From: Climacium dendroides
Taxonomy: Eukaryota > Streptophyta > Bryopsida > Hypnales > Climaciaceae
Assembly: GCA_950106755.1 (NCBI GenBank)
Contig: OX467090.1
Coordinates: 18,019,092 to 18,083,091 of the forward strand
Length of the DNA: 64,000 bases
Reading direction: 5' to 3'
Of this stretch, positions 48,901-62,225 are shown piece by piece. A program made the position numbers and the translations under genes. The notes beneath the pieces are model-generated. The model was not told the origin of the DNA. It made no database searches and worked only from the letters and a program-made list of their open reading frames with translations. Positions within the stretch are counted from its first letter, which is position 1. Every line of letters begins with the position of its first letter.

Positions 48901-49200
48901 TATTTCTATTAAGGGGTTACATGTTACATATTCATGCTTTGTATCAAAATTTTGTAAACATCCAACTTAACTTTAATCCATAAAGAACTACTTGAGGTTT
49001 CTTGTATATGTTGAATGGTCATTTGATCCTTTAGGATCTAATTCTATATACTAATTATATTTTTCTTACTCCCAATACATAACATTTTCTTACCAAATTT
49101 GACTGTACCTAATTATATATGTATATGGCACTGTAACTTTAGGAAGTAATATAGATTTGGATTGAGGTTGTTACAAGCTCACAATAAGCAAACATATGGT
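45980..49200. other. GLR 3' flank and AT-rich repeat DNA
   Basis: No further gene is supported. A TTAACCCCTAAAGACCAAGG end at 47157-47176 matches the left ends of the TTAA-flanked elements, but no GGGGTTAA partner is clear (a degenerate GGGGTTAC lies near 48913). Confidence 0.5.
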
Positions 49201-49366
49201 CACCACAAGAAAATGGCACTATAAATTACTTAACAAATGTGACTTTAAAATTTAACAATGACTGCAAAAATGACTCTGCAAAATGACTACTTGAGTCATT
49301 TTGTAGTCATTGTTAAATTTAGAGTCACATTTGTTAAGTAATTTATAGTGCCATTTTCTTGTAGTG
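49201..49366. mobile_element. CACTA-type MITE, 166 bp foldback
   Basis: Begins CACCACAAGAAAATGGCACT and ends with the near-perfect inverse (AGTGCCATTTTCTTGTAGTG). The arms extend about 55 bp through AAATTACTTAACAAATGTGACT. Flanks GGT/GAT differ by one base. CACTACAAGAAA is the classic CACTA end. Confidence 0.82.
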
Positions 49367-51874
49367 GATGGAACTCATGTCATTTGTTTTCTTCCTATTG
49401 GTTGATGTGGAATTGTGGATTAAGCTCACATTTTACCCTGGAAGCACAACTTCTTAGCCAACCAATGACTACAACTTACAAGTTAGCCAATGACACTACC
49501 ATTGCAACTTCTTAGTTAGTCAATGATTCTCTACCAAATAAATTAAATTCACTAACAAGGATCCAAAGTGGGATTATCCCAATTTCTAAGAGGAAATGGT
49601 TTAGGTCGGTTAACAATGTTATGAATGCAATCTTCCATGAGCAAGGTAGTCACCAAAATACTCCAATTATTGGATAGTTGTTGCATTCCTTGATTTTGCA
49701 TTTAACAATGAAATCATCCATCACACCTTTTAGTTTCACAACATTCTTTGAGGGTTAACTTCAATGTCCTGTGTCACTCATGTCTATTCAATATGTCGCA
49801 CTTTGAGGCTTCTCCCTTCTAAAGTTGTTGCTTCGTTTCAAGCTAATCAAGTGAGAAATATTTGCATTTTTGGGCACATTTCACTTATCAGCAAAACCGG
49901 TGAGGGTTCACCAAACTTCAGAAAGGCCTCTTCCCATATTAACAACAAAGAGTTTCATTGCTCACTTTGGTAGGAATAGGGTGAATAGAAGTGAGAGGTG
50001 GTGATTTCAATTGTTGGTTTCTTGTATTTGGAGTAGGATCATTGTGTAGGTAGTATTCTAGGCTTATGAAAAAATTATTATAAAATAAAATAATCTATGC
50101 AAAATTAGTAAACCTCTAGAAATTGAGCATATCTTTGGAAATTCAAGTAAAAAAATTCTCCAATAAGAAAATGAAATTCTCCAATAAAAACAATAAGAAA
50201 ATGAAATTTCAAAAAATAAAATGCATTTTGATGTTTGTATTTTAGAAAATAGTAAAACAATTTTAAAATTTTTAAAAAAATCAATTGTCTATTTATTGTT
50301 TTCAATTTTCAAGGATTCTTAGTAAATTGATCATATCTTAAAAAAATTAAATTCCATAATCCCTAAACTCACTCAAAAGGAAAAGTACTTTGAGTACTTG
50401 TGCAGGATAAAAATAAATTTATGAGTGAATTCAAATATCATTAGTAGCATATATACTCGTAAGAAGATGATTTTAGATCCTGATGCTAAAATTCCAACTT
50501 GCATTTTTGAGCTACATATTGTAGAATGTGAAAAAATCCAAATCATTAAGTATAACATTCAATTGGAAGTTGTTTGTAAATAGTAAAATATTTTGAGAAA
50601 TATTTAAAAATTATAAAATATATAAAATAGTCATAAATACCTTACATACAAATCTTGAATCTTTTGGAATTATAATACAATAGTGTTGACAAAAAAACTC
50701 ATTTCCAATGACATATGATTTAAAATAGTACAAATGTTTCTTTCAAACATCAAAGAGTTGGATTGCTTTGTGGTAAAAAAAATTAAAAGGAGTAGGATTG
50801 CCTTGTGGTAAACAATTTGTGCATAATAAATAAAATTACAAATTCACTCAATTCTAAATGATGATTATTGTACAATCCCATTGTAATTCTACTATAACAC
50901 TCAATGTCTTTCTAGCTTGTCATCATCCATGTTCACATTCCATATCCAAGTTCAAAACTATATTAAAGGTTAAAAAATAGTGTTTGGAAAGTTCTTGGAG
51001 TTATTCTAGTAATTTTCCTTTTTTATAGAAGAAATTGATTTTTTTCTAAGAGCAATGGCTACATCCACTTTCCTTATTAAATTCTCCTGGTTCATTTTCT
51101 TTAATATCAAATTCTCCCTAGCCACTTTTCTATAATTCTCATTATAACTTCAAATTTACAAATGCTATAATCCTCTTCTTTCAAAAACATACCAATTTTG
51201 AAACTAAACTCTAAATTTCATAAGTACAAATGATGGAATAGGGATTGGCCATTATGACCAACCCTAAAGTGATACTTGTCCCTGTCCTATCCAAACAATT
51301 GAAGCCTGTCAATGGCCAATTTAAAAGTGAGACTTGCCTTGTTCTAGGACATATTTGCTTCACTATTTGGTTCAAGCAACTTAGATTTTAGCCTTGGATT
51401 CAAAATAGCAAGCAAGTAAAATCTAACAATCTCATAAAAATTGTGGCTATATATTATTTTATACATCAATTGATTGCTTGTCCTACCAATTTTTTGAATT
51501 TAGGATCTTCCAATTTCACACTCCAACTAGTTAATTTTCCAAAGGCATGGGATAACTATAATTGGACTAACAAGCACTTCTCCTTGAATATTGTTCAAAA
51601 CCTCTGGAGAAGACCACAACTCAATTCCTTCATTTTGTTTATTTTTGGAGATATTTGCCTCTAAAATTGTGTCGACCATCTATACAAGGCTATAATATCT
51701 AAAAAATTCAAGTTCAAAGTAGTAGAATGCTGCAAAATTAACAAAATTGAAATTAATGCTCTTTGCAAAGTTGCATTGGAGAGAGGGGCCACATGGCATA
51801 CTAGTTGGTATTTAAATAAAGTGAATGAATATGATTTATAGGAACATGTAGATTTTGCATGCTACATTCATCCT

Positions 51875-52525
51875 AATTAGAAATTCACCTTCCATCATCA
51901 TCAACTCTCTCACTCCAGTGGAATTGCTTGAATGGATACATTGGAGTTGCATTGGGCCATTTTATTTTTGTTACACCCTTTCCCATACTATCCTTAGTTT
52001 GCAAATACGGAGTGAGATAGACAAAAAACGTCCAACATAGTTGCTGCAATTTCTATGCATGCATTCATGTGTAGAAATTGAACGGGTTAGCAAGCTTGGT
52101 GTAAACTTTTTAGAGTGAGTGATTTTTAATTGCTTGTCATAATTCACATGCAATGAATGACCAAATCTCCATCTATTGAGAGCTTTTAAAGCTTCAATTC
52201 AGGCTAAACTAAGAAGGATAAACCTCTCTTTTAGCTCCCCTTTATCATTCCCCAAACATTCTTCAAAATAAGTTCTCCTAGTTAGAAATTTTCCTTCAGT
52301 CATCATCACCTCTCTCATTCCAATGGAATTGCTTGAGCAAATATATTGGAGTTGTGTTGGGCCATTTTTTTGGTGACACCTTTTTCCATGCCATGCTTAG
52401 TTTGCAAATGTAGAGTGAGAAACAAAAAAGGTTTAGTACAACAAGTCAACAAGTACAATTTATGTCCATGCATACATGCATAGAGATTGAACAAGTTAGC
52501 TAGCTTGGTGTAAACTTTTCAAGGT
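51875..52525 (+). repeat. direct duplication, about 240-bp copies
   Basis: Copies at about 51875-52110 and 52279-52525 share TAGAAATT..CCTTC, GTGGAATTGCTTGA-like, TTGGAGTTG and TTGGTGTAAACTTTT blocks in the same order, with clear divergence. Confidence 0.7.
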
Positions 52526-52831
52526 CATGAAAATGCAAAATTTCTTAGATGCATCATGCTAAAAATTCTTCACTTGCTCATAAAATACAACCATTCTACA
52601 CCTATTTCCAACATACTCCTAATCTACATCTATATTTTGTTCCCAACAATCTCATAACCTCCAATCACAAAGCAATTCATCATGAGCGACTTTGTTATAC
52701 CAACCTTTATACAATAACAACAAAGAGAGTATGATAAGACAAAGTACACAATTATACAAAAGAAGAAAAATGTGTGCAAATTTTTTTTAAATTCTGGAAT
52801 TGAAAAAAACAAAACTACTACTCATATAAGT

Positions 52832-53100
52832 ATAGAAACATTAATAGATAAGTAATGAACTTACAATGGGCTATGCAAAAAGTTGTCAAATTTGTAGATA
52901 TTATCTTCCAACAAGATTGCCACTAATAGATCAAATGTTAGATATTGTACAATAACATTTTCAAGCATAGAAACATTAATAGATAGATAATGAACTTACA
53001 ATGGACTGCGCAAAAAGTTGTCAAATTTGTAGATATTATCATCCAACAAGATTGCCACTAATAGATCAAATGTTAGATATTGTACAATAACATTTTAAAG
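52832..53100 (+). repeat. tandem duplication, 135-bp unit
   Basis: Two adjacent copies (52832-52966, 52967-53100), nearly identical, for example GTTGTCAAATTTGTAGATAT and ATGTTAGATATTGTACAATA in each. The high identity marks a recent event. Confidence 0.85.
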
Positions 53101-56090
53101 TTAACCAATGATAATGTCAAGCAAATGAAGACCTCCTATGAGAATCTAAAACACCATGACAAATGATGGAATTTTGACTAAAGGGTATTGAAACAAAATG
53201 ACATGAGTTATACAATCAAACAAAATCTAAGGAAGCTACAAGGTAATGACATGCTTTGAATAACAAAAAGGATTGTTTAGTGGTTGGAGTACATAACTCC
53301 TATATTATATGGCCCTGAATATATGGCCCTGAATTACATATATATAATGCATTTTAGTCCAATTTCAAATGATATAAATTCCTTTAATATAGAAAATTCT
53401 CATAGCCCTTTTAACAAGGAATCCAAAAATGAAATCATATACATAGAATGAATATATTTGAAGGTAATAAATAGCATTATAAATTTAATTATATGAATTT
53501 TAATTATAAATTTATCATGAGATGAGACATTGAGACAAGCTACCCAATTTGGAGGGCTTTTTAATAAAAATTAAATTTTTTTATTAAAAAGAAAACAACC
53601 CAAATGAATATTAATTTTAATTGGAGGACATGATTTGTATGGATTTCCAAAAAATACATATTATTTTTTAAATTCTCCATATATATAATTTTTTTTAATA
53701 AATATGCAACCCAACATTTTCTACATTCCATTTTATTTTATTTGGTCTTCACCTAAATTTTTGGTCTTTTTAATTTGATATAATTTTTTCAAAAGTTGTC
53801 TTGTAATCTATTATAATGTTGATGACCCTTAAGTATAATGCAAGAGTCGTGTACCCAGGTTAGGTGGTTGATCCAATGATCATAAATACTTCCCTTGTTC
53901 ACAGAATGAAATCTAAAGTAGCCCCCAAATCCTAATTGCCCAATCTTATAATCTAGTTGTTGAACTTTTGTATTAACTATAGAAATTAGTCTTAATGTAA
54001 TCATAGTATTTTTGGCTTTCCAATTGGGTTCTTTTGTTGGAAAATTACCCCCTAAATAGGATGACATTCATTTTTTGGACAATGCACAATTGAGAAGTGT
54101 TGTGTCTTATGGGCTATGACATTTTTCAATCCATCTTTTTGTACTTAAAATAGGGAAGAAATCTCCTAGAGATGACATGAGTATTTTTGGATAAATGATA
54201 AAGGCAAGAAGTGTCTAGAAATGTTGAAATTTTCATTTGCCCAATTATGTGAATTATGAAGTCATTGAAAATATCAAAGAGTTTTTTTCCATTCTAAGTT
54301 GTAGCTAATTCAACAACACTTGTACTTATGCTTCTATCACTACACTTGAATAAAATTTGGTACATGTCTTAGAATAGTGAACTAAAAAAGCAATATGGCA
54401 ATATTGAAAAAGCAAGCGTTGGCGGCAAGGTAGGAGAGGCTCATTTTTGTCTCTTTCTTATTTAGAATACAAGATGTTGTTGGCTTACTTTTGAATGCAT
54501 ACTTTGAAATTGGAAAACTTCATACAAGATAGAGTGTCGTTTTTCTTTAACATTGACATGTTCGTCTATTGTATAGAGAAGCAATTTTTTTTGGTGTTTC
54601 CGTTGGTAGAACTTCTAATCATTGGACACAACCCAAAAATATTGAAAAAAATCTCATAACATGATGTGCTCCATTTCAATATGTAATAAATATTGAGTGT
54701 TTACTCTGCATCCTACTTTCTAGACTTATCATTCTCTACCAAGGGATAGTTTAATCCTCGGTGGCCAAGCATATCTATGCCATTGTACCTTGCAAAGTTG
54801 CAAATGGAAGATGAAGCATTATGCTTTCTCCTTGTTGTCAACATTTTTGTCGGCACCTTACTCATACATAGTTGCTTTATTATATGTTTGCAGATGATGT
54901 CATAGACAACAAAGTGAACATCAACTTCTTTGCCTCATTAGTGTGGGACAATGTAGACAATTAGTAGGGCAAGATAGTCATCAATACTTTTTTTACCATT
55001 GGACATAGTGATAGCTCAACATCCATCTACCTAAATAAGCCTTCATCTTCCACTGTAATTGAGTGATACTAATTTCATGCTCTCCATCTTCAAAACAATT
55101 CAATTTTTCCATCCCTTCTGTTTTGTTTGCAGTGGTACACATCATGCACTCCAAAATACATATTTTTTAAAATTTTGGTAGACCTCACACAGTCACATGT
55201 CCTTCCATATTGAAGGTGCATGAATATGGAATTCACTACTTGCAAAAGTCAATGTCATTATCTTCCAAATCAAACCTCATAATTTTTAAATTGGTAAACC
55301 ATTTCAAGTTATTGGTTCTCCTAATCCACTATTGTGACACATGAAGTGAAGAGCATGCGATTCATTTCTACTACACATTATTCCTCTACTCAATTAAAGG
55401 CCTCTAACATTTCCATGTTTTCCCACTATTTCCACACATCTCCTAGACTACATCTATTAAAGGGTTAAAATCTGTATGTAATTTGTAAAAAGAATAAAAA
55501 AAATCATCTAGATGACTAAGAGTGTCCCAGAATTCTGACACAAGATCCAAACGTATGTCACTAGTATAGTTTTGAATACAAAAACAAAGAATCCAATAAA
55601 TTATATGATAACAAATTAACAAATATAAATTACCTTCATTTTTTCACACATTGTAATGTAATTTTAAGAAAACATTTTTATTTTGGTTTTATATTAGAAG
55701 TTCTTAGAAAGAATATTTGAAGGTGCCTATAGCCTTCAAATTGTCAAAAATGTCATAACCTACGTTGTGAGATATTAGAATATAAAACTTCCTAAAAAGA
55801 TTTGTAAAGGTATAGACAAAAAATTTTAACAAAAGATTAGGGATTTTAGAAAAAGGAGCCTATTAGGGGCCCTTTTGTAGAAAAAAATTAAAACAAAGTT
55901 AAAATAAAAGTTAAAATACAGATAAAAGTGTAAATAGGGATATTTAGGTAGGATGAACAAAAAATAAAAATAAAAATTAGGATGAATGGGGTGTGACTTT
56001 GGTCACACTTTTTTGTGAGAGGTGTGTTTATTCATTTTCAAAACTATAAGTAGATTTTTAAAAATAAAAACTTTGGCCATTGTAAGACCC

Positions 56091-56095
<5 letters not shown>

Positions 56096-56130
<35 letters not shown>
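56096..56130. repeat. (TA)n microsatellite
   Basis: About 35 bp of alternating TA, close to the left edge of the inverted Copia segment. Confidence 0.9.
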
Positions 56131-56136
<6 letters not shown>

Positions 56137-56339
56137 GTGCATTTTGTGTTGGTATATCTTTGTGATTTTAAATTACGTGTGTGTGTTTGGATTATTGTAT
56201 TGAGATTTATAATTTTGAAATTTGTGTGAGAATTTGGAGAATTATTGAAGAGGAAAAAGAAAATACGGAAAAAATTAATTCCAATAATAATAAAATAAAA
56301 ATAAGGCTGCAGAGGGGAGCAACCTACAGAAGATGTCAT

Positions 56340-57441
56340 GTTGAGCCAGGAACATATAAAACATCCGTGATTGATAGGAGTTTGCCTGTTTTAGTTTTGA
56401 GAAAAATAGAACTAGAGCTTGTTGATTGATGAGAATTGCTGTCTTTGAGGAGTATTGTTCTCGGAATTGAAAAATCGTGATAATCACAAAACAGAGCTTG
56501 GATGGGGTCATATGTTGACTTGCTCCACTGTCTACAAATCATAAAGGTGAAATTTTGGCTATGAGTACAATTGTACTTACAACATAAGCATGGGTTTCAT
56601 GCTTTGTGAAATTGTTTGATTGAGTTTGAGCTTGGTCACATTTCTTCTTCCTGCAGTCAAGTGCTTTGTAGCCGGGTATGCCACAATAATGGCATATTAT
56701 CGTAGTTTGAGAAGACGAAGGTCGGAAAGTTGGCCTCGCTAAACAGAAGTTGGGTTTTCAACCTGTTGTTGGACTTGGACCAGCAGCTGTTGCTTGGTAA
56801 GGAATTGAGTAGTTCTAAAATTGTCTCGATTTAAATTTGGTAAGTTTGACAAACTTACCTTTTATATAAAAGGCACTAGTTGGTTTGATGTCTGAATTTG
56901 ATTGTAGAAAATGATTTATATCATTTTGTTGTAAAATGTTTGAGAGCAGATTATTGAAGGTCAAATTTTCAAGTCCATCTTATGTGGTTATGAACGCGCT
57001 CTATGTGTCAAGTAATGCTCCAAGGAGCAAATTAACCTGTTGAGCATCCGTGAAGATACAACTCGCAATGTCAGCTTCCTATAAAGTTGCTTGCCAGTTT
57101 TTAAAAAATTGTGGAATGTCTTCAGTTGGTGTTATTGTCATGTGATAGAGTCTTTTATGTAGATGAACTTGGCTGGCCTTATTCGATTTTTCGTAAAGTT
57201 GTTTTAGTCTATCCCAGATTCCTTTAGAAGTCTTCAGTGGACAAAGAATAATGATTTGCTTTTCACCACAATAAAGTAGAATGTCGGAGTGAGCCTTTAA
57301 ATCTTTAAGTTTCCAGGCTGTAAGGCCTACAATATTAGATTCCGCAAAGATTGCTTCTAAGCCATCAACTACAATCCATAATTTGGATCTTATTAGCAGC
57401 ATCTCGATCTCCCGGGGAGGACACTGTCCACGTTTTAGCAA
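56340..57441 (-). pseudogene. Copia gag and protease, decayed
   Basis: Gag (UBN2-like) includes WDRLKQLYEKSNKASQVHLH and a downstream LTFNNLLSNILQQ block. A zinc knuckle follows near 56700 (CHYCGIPGYKALDC, with Tyr where His is usual). The aspartic protease active site FVDSGASQHMTP lies near 56520, and LYVPGS at about 56345. Stops and frameshifts separate the pieces. It shares orientation with the inverted 5' LTR and belongs to the same element as the plus-strand pol. Confidence 0.8.
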
Positions 57442-58010
57442 CCCACGTGCGGCGGAAAAATTAATACATGTAATACATCTTTAAATTTAATTTAAAAAAA
57501 ATTATGGATAGATTTTACTACTTTAAAAGTTTATATTTTGAATTATTGGTATTTTTTATGCTAATAGTAATTAGTTATAAATTTTTTAAGAAAAAGGATA
57601 CACCATAAAGTTGAAAATAACTTTCACACCTCCATATTATATAAGAAAAAAAATTTGAAAAATGAAAAAGAAATTCTATAGAATAGCTTTCTATTGAAAG
57701 TTTATTTTGGTTGAATATTGATGCAATAGTCATCTTCATGTGAGCTCTATAAATATTTTAGTTGGAGAACATGCCGTTTTAGTTCATTTTTCAACCCTTT
57801 CTAGACAATATATCTTATGTTATTTGGAATTGAAATTTTTGTCAATAAAAACCTTTAGTCATTGTTAAACAAAGCTCAAAATTTTAGGATGAAATTATAG
57901 TTTATTCAAAAGTAAATAGGGGGTCAAAAAATCACTCCTCCACACGTGGGTACTTCAAATGTAGTGAGAGTGTCCTCCCCGTGCTCGATCTTGATGCTCC
58001 AACTAGCGTA
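57388..58010. repeat. inverted arms around a 490-bp AT-rich insert
   Basis: The arms at about 57388-57451 and 57943-58010 share, in inverted orientation, CACGTGGGT, AGTGTCCTCCCCG, CTCGAT and ATGCT. The spacer is AT-rich with no gene. It lies between the gag start and the RT fragment of the inverted Copia half. Origin unknown. Confidence 0.45.
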
Positions 58011-58189
58011 ATTAGCGGAAGTTAGAGGAGGGATAACATATGTGCGAGGAGTTAGACTAGTATTTATTGAAGCCATTGAGAAATAAGTAGAGACTTGATG
58101 TTCAGTAGTATCGACACTTTGTGGAAAAAAAAATTTCCGAACATGTCGATCATAACTATGTTCAAAGCCATAATACCGTATTGCAAATT

Positions 58190-58640
58190 GTTAAAGCTCT
58201 TGATGGATGAACAAAGGCAATGTGATGTAAAAATCATCTGCGAAGAATTGAGAATTTAACTCATCAAATTGACCAAGTTTATCATGAAGAATAAATATTG
58301 TATTCAAAAAAGTTGAAGGTGCATGGGAAACCCCGTATGGGAAGACGTCAAATGCAACAAGCTATTCCTGCAATGTTAATTCAACAGGTTTGATGAGGAT
58401 TTGGGAGAATCCACTTGAAAGATCAAAAGTTTCAATAGGAATTTGATTGAATCCTCTCAAAAGATTTGAGATGATTCCATCATCAAGACTCTCTTCATTT
58501 GCTTTGCTTGGAAGTTTATGATAGTTTGTATCGATTGCAAGATTAAGTTGCAACTGCGCTTCAACTTCTTCTTGTAGTTCTTCAACGATAAGGAGGTCGA
58601 CGATATCAACAATCGGTGCTAAAGAATAGCACATGATGGT
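58190..58640 (-). pseudogene. Gypsy-like reverse transcriptase fragment inside the Copia leader
   Basis: Minus strand, in order: ETFDLSSGFSQI (catalytic Asp motif), a TAG or similar break near 58360, FDVFPYGVSHAPSTF, then QFFADDFYI (YxDD-box equivalent). This motif set is of Ty3/Gypsy type, not Copia, yet it sits between the Copia primer site and gag. It is about 120 residues, truncated on both sides. Confidence 0.65.
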
Positions 58641-58660
58641 TATCGATGTGCATTGATTCC

Positions 58661-58674
58661 TGGCTCTGATATCA
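58661..58674 (-). other. Copia primer-binding site
   Basis: TGATATCAGAGCCA directly after the LTR on the minus strand. It differs by one base from the usual initiator-Met-tRNA site TGGTATCAGAGC. Confidence 0.75.
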
Positions 58675-58875
58675 TGTGAGAAGAAGAACAACAATATGTG
58701 TTTATTATAATATATATTTTTAGGTTACAAGTGAGTAGTTTAATATAGGTTTCTAAGAAAAGACTAGTGTGAAACTCTACAGTTGCAACTGCCTGTAACC
58801 ATAGAGGTGTGACACTTAATCTACTACGTTAGCACTAATATAATCTAATTACTAATTATAATATTTGCTCTAACA
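58675..58875 (-). repeat. Copia 5' LTR (inverted)
   Basis: 201 bp on the minus strand, TGTTAGAGC...CTTCTCACA, with TG...CA ends. Homologous to 62226-62417 over its length, with roughly one difference per eight to ten bases by eye. Its outer flank is AAAGA. Confidence 0.85.
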
Positions 58876-58880
58876 TCTTT

Positions 58881-59180
58881 GTTCAATCCCTGAGCTTCAA
58901 TCTTGGGATCTTGATCAATCCTGTTTTCACTCATAAATCCCAATTGCTCGCTTAAAATTGCTTTGCTCCAATTGGGTCGCACCTCCACTCGAATTCAAAC
59001 TGTCTTTATTTTTGTTTGTTTGCTCCTATTCCGTCTCTATGATTTATCAGCCTTTAATGTTGGTCTTCCCTTCGCCATTGAATTTCTTTATTGACCAAAT
59101 ACAAACTCCGATTTCTCACTTTGGACACCTCCAAGTCTAGTATAAGTAACTACTAGCAATACAATACTTATTTTTAAAAA
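58881..59180. other. probable former 5' flank of the Copia element (inverted)
   Basis: No LTR-retrotransposon domain is readable here. If the inversion model is right, this is host DNA that lay upstream of the 5' LTR. Confidence 0.4.
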
Positions 59181-62087
59181 TGATCAAATTATAATCACTA
59201 CAAAGACCAAATTGATCATTCGACTCATAATTCCCAAAGAAGACAATTTGTATCCCTTGGATATTAGCATTAAACCAATAAGCTTCAACTTTACTTCTAA
59301 AATCAAATCAAAATATTGATTCTCTCTGATGGCATCATCGCCTTGGCCACATTAACACACAATACTTAAGTATCATGGAGTCAAGTCAACTAGTAATTGG
59401 TCTCCCACCAATCAAGAGTAATTCTATTTTTTGTGAAGGTTGCGTTTTTGGAAAGCAGACTAAACCACCATATCCACTTGCACCTGTAACACGAGCTACA
59501 GAAGCTCTTGCTATGATACACACGGATTTGTGTGGACCAATGTCCACACCATCTCTCGATGGTGCTTTCCTACTTCTAGAGCTACAAAACTCTAGTTGAA
59601 AAACACACATCTAAACAAATGTTAATCCTCCACTTTGACAATGGCGGTGAATATATCTCCAATTACTTCAAAAGATTCTGTGAACTCAATGGCATTCAAC
59701 ACCACTTTATCAACCCATATAGCCCATCTCAAAATGGAATATCTAAAAGGAAAAACCGAACTCTGATTGAATCAGCTTGCAGTATGCTCAAAATAGCCAA
59801 CATTAGTCATTCTTTCTAGACAAAAGTTACGTCAATTGTTTGCTACTTACAGAATTTATCTTATACAAAAGCCTTAAATAATTCCACTCCATGTCTCCAT
59901 ATCAGTTATGGATAGGTCTCCGTCTCAACCTTTCAAATTTACGAATCTTTGGTTGCATAGCCTATTCTCAAATTCCTACTGAACAACAAAAGAAACTTGA
60001 CGACAAAACTACGAAATGTATCTTCATTGGCTATGCAGAACAACATGGCATTAAAGGATACAAACTTTATAATATTAAAACACACAAAGTATTCTCTAGC
60101 CATTATGTTATTTTCTCTAAAGATCAAATTTTCCAGCAATCATTAGTCCATTACTACTTAGCATCAATTCCAATTTCAACTCAAACGAATATTACTATGT
60201 TGTATTTAATTCATCAACAACTCAACCAAGTCAACATTCATCAACAACTCAATCAAGTCAACAGCTAAGTGAGAAAACCACTCCTTTGACATCTCCCTTG
60301 AAAGTACAACCTGTTAAACCTATCCTTCAAACATCTTTCACTAATGATTCTATTTTGGCTATGTACCCACACCTATGTTCTCATTATCGTCAAGATATCC
60401 TTTTCCAACAAACAACAACACCTAGAACATCACAACGACCAACTAAAGGAACTTGGAAATCCAAGCACTTCCATGATGAAAATTTCTTTACTGAAGCATT
60501 ATTGCTTCAGATTCCTAACCCTAGCTTTGTCAAAAAAAGCTCTCAAAAGCCCTTACACTTCTCATTGGCAGACTACTATGGACAAAGAATGCAAGTCTCT
60601 GATGGATAATCACACTTGGAAACTTATAGATCTACCACCCAACAAGTCTATAATTTGTAGTAAATAAATATTTCGGCGCAAATACCACTCTGACAATACT
60701 TTATCTTGCTTCAAAGCTCACTTTATTGCAAAAAGCTATTTGCAAGAATTTGGTATTGATTACTTTGATACATACTCCCTAGTAATCAGAATCGCCTCTC
60801 TTTGACTACTTTTAACCTTGGCCACAATACACAATTATCACATCCATCAAATGGATGTGATAATGGCCTTCTTAAATGCTAACTTAATTGAAGAACTTTA
60901 TCTTACTCAACCCGATGGTTATATGCAACTCGGTATGAAAATAAAGTATGTTGACTTTTAAAATCTCTATATGACCTTAAACAAGCTTCTCGAGCTTGGT
61001 ATCAACTATTTGACAATTTCTTGTTAAGTCAAGGTTTTACAAAATGTAAATCTAATCCTAATATCTATTTCAAAAGATCCCACAATTCTATAATACTATT
61101 AGGCCTCTAACAACCTGAAATTTCTAATTATAACTAAGTCCCTGTTTGCAAAATGTTTCTCAATGACTGATAATAACAACATTGAATACATACTCGACAT
61201 TCAAATTTGTCGAAACCAATCCAAGCAAACTCTAAGCTTATCACAAGACAAATATATAAGTGATATATTAACTAAATTCAACATGCAGAATTCCAATTCT
61301 ATAGCCACTCCCTTGGAAGTAGGCATTAGATATTTTCAACATGACAGTGATTCTCTTTTTTTCTTGAAGAACAAGAACACATGTTACATATTCCGTATAA
61401 GCAAGCTTTTAGAAGCTTACAATATTAGTCACCTATACTCGATGGGACCTCACATTTGCAATAAATCACTTTGCACAGTTTATACAAAATCCATCTCCTG
61501 TTCACTGGCTTGGAGTAAAAAGAATTTTTTGTTACCTAAGTGGGACTTGCAATCAAGGATTAACATACTCCAATACTACTCTCTCTAAAATCACACATCA
61601 CCAGCTTTATGGTTGGAACGATGTCGATTGGACAAGCGACATCAACACGAGACGTTCTACTTCAGGCTACATCTTTCAAATCAATTCTTCCTACTTACTC
61701 TCTTGGCAAAGTCGAAAGCAATCTATAATTGCACTCTCATCAATAGAGGTAGAATATATAGCTACTGCTGCTATTACTAAGGAACTTTTGTAGCTCTAAA
61801 CAATAATTCTGGAATTTGGCTACTCAATTGCCCATCCAAACATTCTTTATAGTGATAATCAATCTTGTATCGCCCTCAATCACAATCCAAAGCACCATGA
61901 TTGCACCAAACATATTGATTTACGCTACTACTTCTTACGTGAATAAGTAATGAATAATGTCCTTCAACTTCACTTCACCCGAACATTCACAATGTGGGCT
62001 GACATCCTTACAAAACCCCTACCCAAGTCCAAACATCAAGCCTATTTCCAAGGCCTCACCTTCAAAGCTTCATCAGACTCAACTTAA
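59180..62087 (+). pseudogene. Copia pol: integrase, reverse transcriptase, RNase H, decayed
   Basis: Order: a pre-integrase zinc motif (RLGHINTQYLS ... CEGCVFGKQTK, about 59335-59465); an integrase with IHTDLCGP and HFDNGGEY aspartates, whose catalytic Glu is replaced by Lys in NGISKRKNR (59745-59747); an integrase C-terminal segment (FGCIAYSQIP, CIFIGYAEQHGIKGYKLY, 59930-60110); and an RT with MDKECKSLMDNHTWKLIDLP, IHQMDVIMAFLNANL and KSLYDLKQASRAWY (60580-61080). RNase H follows, with YILDIQICRN, RRSTSGYIFQI, ALSSIEVEYIA and ILYSDNQSCIAL (61190-61900). It ends at TAA 62085-62087. At least eight stops or frameshifts. A missing YVDD-box stretch near 61090-61140 suggests a small deletion. Confidence 0.85.
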
Positions 62088-62215
62088 GGGGGCGTATTCT
62101 AGTATAATTCTTTCTTCAAAGCTTCCAATTTAACTTATAGTTTCATTCAAAATTAACCATAAGTTTAAAGCAACTTAACATAATCAACTATAATCTGTTT
62201 TTCAGCATTGTAGCT

Positions 62216-62225
62216 AAAGGGGGCA
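62216..62225 (+). other. Copia polypurine tract
   Basis: AAAGGGGGCA immediately before the TGTTAAAGC start of the 3' LTR. Confidence 0.75.

Larger units (their letters stand above)
49367..56095. other. AT-rich interspersed repeat DNA
   Basis: No gene is supported over 6.7 kb. Local duplications at 51875-52525 and 52832-53100 are the only structure I can define. Confidence 0.5.

Noticed and set aside
58190..58640. Endogenous pararetrovirus as the source of the RT fragment
   Set aside because: Only a short Gypsy-type RT segment is present, with no movement or coat protein region. A retrotransposon fragment is the simpler reading.
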